Below, in pieces: positions 59,363 to 64,000 of a DNA stretch of 64,000 bases. The position numbers and the translations under genes are program-made. Source of the stretch: Kingdonia uniflora (taxonomy: Eukaryota; Streptophyta; Magnoliopsida; Ranunculales; Circaeasteraceae). Each line of letters opens with the position of its first letter. Positions within the stretch are counted from its first letter, which is position 1. Where the stretch lies: positions 4,971,001 to 5,035,000 of the forward strand of contig JACGCM010001129.1 in assembly GCA_014058105.1 (NCBI GenBank). The letters are read 5' to 3'. The notes under the pieces are model-generated. The model searched no databases, was not told where the DNA came from, and saw only the letters and a program-made list of their open reading frames with translations.

Positions 59363-59708
59363 TCATTCTATAATTAAAACTCTTGACGGTGTTGTTGTGG
59401 AGTCTGCAAGATCAGAATTAGGAGGTAAATTTTTTTCCTTGGAGTATTTCATGTGTTTCATCCATGTTTTAATCAAGAAAGTTCATGGTAATATATTCCT
59501 CAAAGTTATGGAATATATAGAGTATAGATGTATGGTTAAGATTAGAAGGAACTGCTTTAAAAAATTTCCTTTTATCAAATGGTGTCTTAGAGAGATACCC
59601 ATTTCGATTTTTGGGGGGTTTTGTATCTTTGTAGTGCCTCATGCAGTTTCTCAAATATAGGTGCAAATGTGAAAGTTAGTATTTATTTGGTTTTTGATGG
59701 CAAATATA

Positions 59709-60136
59709 GGTTGTTACAAATATGTTGGCAAAGGGATCAGCCATCAGGCAGGATGCCATGAATAAGGCTAAAGCTTTTGATGAAAAGCATTAGTTGATAG
59801 CCAGTGCATCTGCCAAAATTATTTCATTTGATAGGAGGGTTGGGTTAATAGATAAAATAAGTATTATAATCTCAGTGGTTAATGAGAAAGTGAAATCCGT
59901 GGATCAGAGACTACAAGTGTTTGATAAAACAATGGCTGCGTTCACTGCAGTAGAAAAGAAGTTGAATGACACAGGTTCAACTGTTAAATCAAGCAGGTAC
60001 GTAACTGTAGGAACAACTTGGTTTAGTGGCACATTTACAAAGGTGGTGAAGGCTGGACAAGTTACCGGCTCAAAAACTAGGGAAAAGTTCCAGTTAGCTG
60101 TGTCAAACTTAACAACAACAAATTCTCAAATTTCTG
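59709..60136 (+). pseudogene. BPA1-like (binding partner of ACD11) gene fragment captured by the Helitron
   Basis: After an AG acceptor the frame encodes NMLAKGSAIRQDAMNKAKAF, a TAG stop at 59791-59793 in place of the expected Gln, then SASAKIISFDRRVGLIDKIS, VNEKVKSVDQRLQVFDKTMA, FTAVEKKLNDTGSTV and WFSGTFTKVVKAG. It ends at a GTAAG donor (60137). This is the helical C-terminal part of BPA1-like RRM proteins, which bind the sphingolipid-transfer protein ACD11 in Arabidopsis. The N-terminal RRM is not present. The strand agrees with the Helitron direction. Confidence 0.75.
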
Positions 60137-60139
60137 TAA

Positions 60140-60702
60140 GATTTGGATTATGCCTGAATTACTTATGGTAATTCTGAAGAAATCTGTAATACAATAGGTA
60201 TATGGGGTGCATAGTTGATGGTGGAAGTGTCTTTTATTGTTTCATCTATATGTGTTGCTTTTCGATGATGTGTTGGGGACAAAAGTCATTCATTCTCATT
60301 CAATTATTTCTTTCTTTCTTCCTTTGTATTTTTGAGGGTTATTTGGGAATTAGTGTGCACCTAGGTTCGATATTTTCTACATTGTAAATCTTTTTGCAGT
60401 TATTAAAGGAATATGTAATGGATTGGTATTTGCTTTGTCCCACTGAAAGAAAAAAGTTATTATTTCAAAAAAAAACTTTAAGAAAGGGAGACTGGGGTTT
60501 ATAATTAGTAAGTTTTACGTATGATGATATAGCAATCTAGAGTCCTTCACCCTTTTATTCCTTTACGTTATTTTATTTTTTTGCAGATGGAAAGACTCTG
60601 AGCATAATAAAAGGAAGACTGGGGTTTATAATGGTGTTAAGGGAGACAGCGTTGTAATGGGACATTGTTAGGATTTCCTTTAATAAAATACCATTGGTGG
60701 AT
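60140..60702. other. Helitron interior after the gene fragment
   Basis: No further exon can be supported. The phrase GGGAGACTGGGGTTTATAAT occurs near 60486 and, slightly changed, near 60615. A possible small exon after TTTTTTGCAG (about 60588) stops within five codons. Confidence 0.35.
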
Positions 60703-60707
60703 CATTA

Positions 60708-61268
60708 TGTTAGGTAACCGAGGGGGAAAATCGCAACGCGGAAGCACAATACGATTTAGCAAGAACTTAAGATCCAACTCTAACCACGGAGAATTCAAAC
60801 AAAGGTAATAATCACATACACAAAGTTTAATTTAGGTGACCCTTTAAAGGATCAAAACCACCCCCGACAAGCACGATGAATATATTATCACTTAGGATTA
60901 CAAGAAGTTATAGAGATCACTCAACCTCACCCTACCCTGACAGATAATCCCCAACAAGAAACCTAGAAAGAAAACCCAAGAAACCTCTCCAGAGCAAAAC
61001 CCCAGATTTCTCTTTTTTTTTCTCTCTAACTCTTTTTCCCTGTACAGAGGCCTTTATCTTACACTCTATATTTATAGACTTTCCATTAGGTCATCTCCGA
61101 ATTACGCATCACGAGATAAACTAGCATTTTGGATTAAATCCTCTTCAAAACGAACTTAGAAACAAACATAGCATTTTTCGTTCGAACGACTTCAACATAA
61201 ACTCTGCCATTCGAATGACTTCCCCACTCGTTCGAACGACTTCTCCTGTTTTGAGCCATAACCTAACA
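60708..61268 (-). mobile_element. Solo copia LTR inside the Helitron
   Basis: It begins TGTTAGGTAACCGAGGGGG and ends CATAACCTAACA, with target duplications CATTA at 60703-60707 and 61269-61273. It belongs to the same family as 27265-27833 and 29319-29887. The terminal GTTCGAACGACTTC repeats are present. A solo LTR is left by recombination between the two LTRs of a full element. Confidence 0.93.
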
Positions 61269-62201
61269 CATTAGGGTTTTTTTTTACCATAGAGGAGTGA
61301 TAAAATTTGTAATGACAATAATGAGGGCTTGCATAGGTTTATGTGATTTGTGGAAATTAAACATGTCTCTTAGTGTATTATGATATTAAAAATGTGTTAA
61401 CAGATTCACACAATTGTTTGTTGATAACTCATTGAAGTCATAATTTTATATGACGTTTTGGTTGAATGATGAAGTCATTTAGAGATATGTATTACCAGTT
61501 ATGAAACCGTTGATGAATAGAAAGACTTTAAGTTAGTTTTACTCTAAAAAGAGCAATCAAGAGTAAAGCAACTGATATCAAAAGATGTTCTGCTGCGAGC
61601 TGCCAATAATAATGTATTATATAAGAATATGGTTAATGCGTTTAACTGATATTAAAGATGTTATAAAACTCTGCAAATGTAGGGTCAATGGCGCATACTC
61701 TTTAAGTCTTTAACTGAAGAGCTAAAAGTATGGCAAATATAGGTTATTTAATCATAGCACCGAAGGCGTGTCAACATACTTACTGCGTTGTCGGATAAAC
61801 ACAAGTCTACGCATCAAATATAGCACCGAAGGTGCGTCGACGTATTCACCGTGGCAAACTACAGGTAGTACTAGTCTATATTATATTATATAATGATGTT
61901 TTTCAAATAGACAAGTTTGCCATTGTCTCAAAGATAAAGAGAGGTTGGGATTTAATCTCATTTCTTTGAGATTTGTTGGAAAGAACAAGATGGACGAACA
62001 AGATCTATCTAGCTCTTGGTAGGGCTAAACATACTGAGGGTACTTTAAATTAAACTCACAATAAGGGTACTTTAGTCATAGCAACCAATTGCAAGATAAG
62101 CATTGCATCCCAACTCTCTTTCTCATACTCTTTCTCAAATTGTCTCTCCCTCCCTCTTCTCTGTATTTCTTCATCTCCGAAGCGTCTCTTTTTGTGAAGT
62201 A

Positions 62202-62202
62202 T

Positions 62203-62241
<39 letters not shown>
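62202..62241. repeat. CT microsatellite
   Basis: About 19-20 CT units; the other arm has only a short GA run (59033-59047), so the repeat expanded in this arm or shrank in the other. Confidence 0.9.
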
Positions 62242-62243
<2 letters not shown>

Positions 62244-63054
62244 GTGCTTCACGAACACCTAGGGTTTTGAACAACCCTGCTATTATGAACTTTGATTTTC
62301 TCTGTGATATCCAAAGGTTGAACTCGACTCCATCCTGGATCATTGATGCGATCTCTTTCCAATCTTTAATTTCATTAAATCAAAGGGTTTGTAGTTTGAT
62401 TTAGTTCCTTGCGAGGTTTCTTCACTTTCTCTTCGCTCACCCTGTCGAGGTTTCTCTCGATTCGAAGATATCAGTTAGGGAAAATGGTTTTCACATTTAA
62501 CCCATTTCTGGGATTGATTTGTTTAAGAATAATGGGGTTGAGTGTGTTAGTGTTGGTGAAGATGGGAGGGTAAATTTGGTTAGTTTGGGTGGTGATTCAA
62601 AAGCGAGTTATCGGTAGATTTTTGATAGTCAATGATTGGTGAGTTATACTGCGATGAAGTGGGCTTCCCGACTTAGTTTGCGACTGGAGGATTAGGGGAT
62701 AGTCTTCAATGATGGAATTTACGGAAATCCGGTGGAGTTATTTCTTAGTTCATGGGGTCTTGGTAAGTAAAACTCGCTTATTATAGACTGTTGTATTGAT
62801 TTCATTATGATGCTTTGGGCATATAAATCCACTATCAGAATTATTGTCTGCCAACAATTTCAAATTGGATCAATTAGAGTTGACAATGTGGACACAGTAA
62901 GAATTACAAGTTAGCATAAACATAGGTATATATAATTGAAGTAAAAGGTATCTAATACATACTAATAATTAACTTGCAGTATTTCATGTAATTAAAAGGT
63001 TTTTGGTTTTAGTATAATGCATATATTATACTCAATGTGAATACAATTAATGGA

Positions 63055-63216
63055 TTTTCTACCATATGTTTAACTTTAGCGTGGCTATTTTTCAGTATCG
63101 CTCGAAAGATTAGTAGAATAATGGCTGCACATGGGTTTTCTACCATATGTTTAACTTTAGCGTGTGGTTATTTTTTAGTATCGCTTAAAAGATTATTAGA
63201 ATAATGGCTGCACAAC
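63055..63216. repeat. 81-bp tandem duplication, right arm only
   Basis: Two copies start TTTTCTACCATATGTTTAAC at 63055 and 63136 and end GAATAATGGCTGCACA. The left arm has a single copy, so the duplication came after the arms formed. Confidence 0.88.
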
Positions 63217-63365
63217 AACATATAGAATATGCAAGTTCATACACAAATATTTACTTTAATTAACATTAGTATTTATAGGGTGTAGAGAGTATATGTATGG
63301 ATACATTTGAAGTGGATTATATACATTATTTACTACATCATGTACGTAGGAGAGCGAACCGAGTT

Positions 63366-64000
<635 letters not shown>

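Larger units (their letters stand above)
59363..61874 (+). mobile_element. Helitron carrying a BPA1-like gene fragment, inserted at a palindrome centre
   Basis: The 5' end TCATTCTATAATTAAAACTC follows host A (59362). The 3' end has two subterminal motifs (GCACCGAAGGCGTGTCAAC and GCACCGAAGGTGCGTCGAC), a hairpin CCGTGG-CAAA-CTACAGG with one bulged A, GTAGTA, then CTAG (61871-61874) before host T. Both ends are confirmed by the inverted duplication: similarity between the arms stops exactly at these positions. Insertion between A and T is the Helitron rule. No Rep/helicase gene is present, so it is non-autonomous. A solo copia LTR lies inside. Confidence 0.82.

Noticed and set aside
62056..62404. 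RERERE-rich and SLSLSL-rich frames
   Set aside because: They are translations of the CT microsatellite.

Overview
The window is nuclear DNA from a flowering plant, probably a eudicot; the species cannot be named from the sequence. It is AT-rich, has GT/AG introns, and is dominated by plant transposable elements in nested layers. Only one gene looks close to intact: a bHLH transcription factor of the bHLH137/BEE-related clade (43644-45221, minus). Every other recognisable cellular gene is a broken copy or a captured fragment.

Region A (236-35185) is one giant Mutator-like element (MULE). It has matching long terminal inverted repeats and a perfect 9-bp target duplication (AATGTCTAA at 227-235 and 35186-35194). 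It carries a decayed plant-mobile-domain (PMD) gene near the left end (plus) and a decayed FAR1/FHY3-type MULE transposase near the right end (minus). About 21 kb of later insertions split the PMD gene. These include Helitron ends, fragments of a PDIL1-4-like protein disulfide isomerase and an AIRP2-like RING E3 ligase, and a 13.8-kb Ty3/gypsy element (7657-21493, target duplication CTACC) that landed inside an exon of the E3 fragment. A gutted Ty1/copia element (27265-29887, target duplication CAACG) sits further right. A motif centred on TGTCGA/TCGACAAT recurs in at least six clusters of MULE-native DNA.

Region B (35195-54600) is the host side. A V-ATPase subunit C pseudogene (35395-39181) starts about 200 bp beyond the MULE. 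The bHLH gene follows, then repeat-rich spacer with several MITEs, two of them nested.

Region C (about 54600-64000) is a large inverted duplication whose arms each carry a broken class III (GH18) chitinase. With insertions removed the two arms meet at a perfect 20-bp palindrome with no spacer. A Helitron (59363-61874) carrying a BPA1-like gene fragment sits at that centre, with a solo copia LTR inside it. A 2.4-kb solo LTR (56113-58548, target duplication ACTCT) interrupts only the left arm. The right arm runs off the window.

The order of events can be partly read from the nesting. The chitinase inverted duplication preceded the central Helitron and the left-arm solo LTR, and the Helitron preceded its copia LTR. 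In Region A the gene fragments preceded the gypsy insertion. All structural calls rest on boundaries visible in the sequence; gene names rest on protein motifs recognised by eye.
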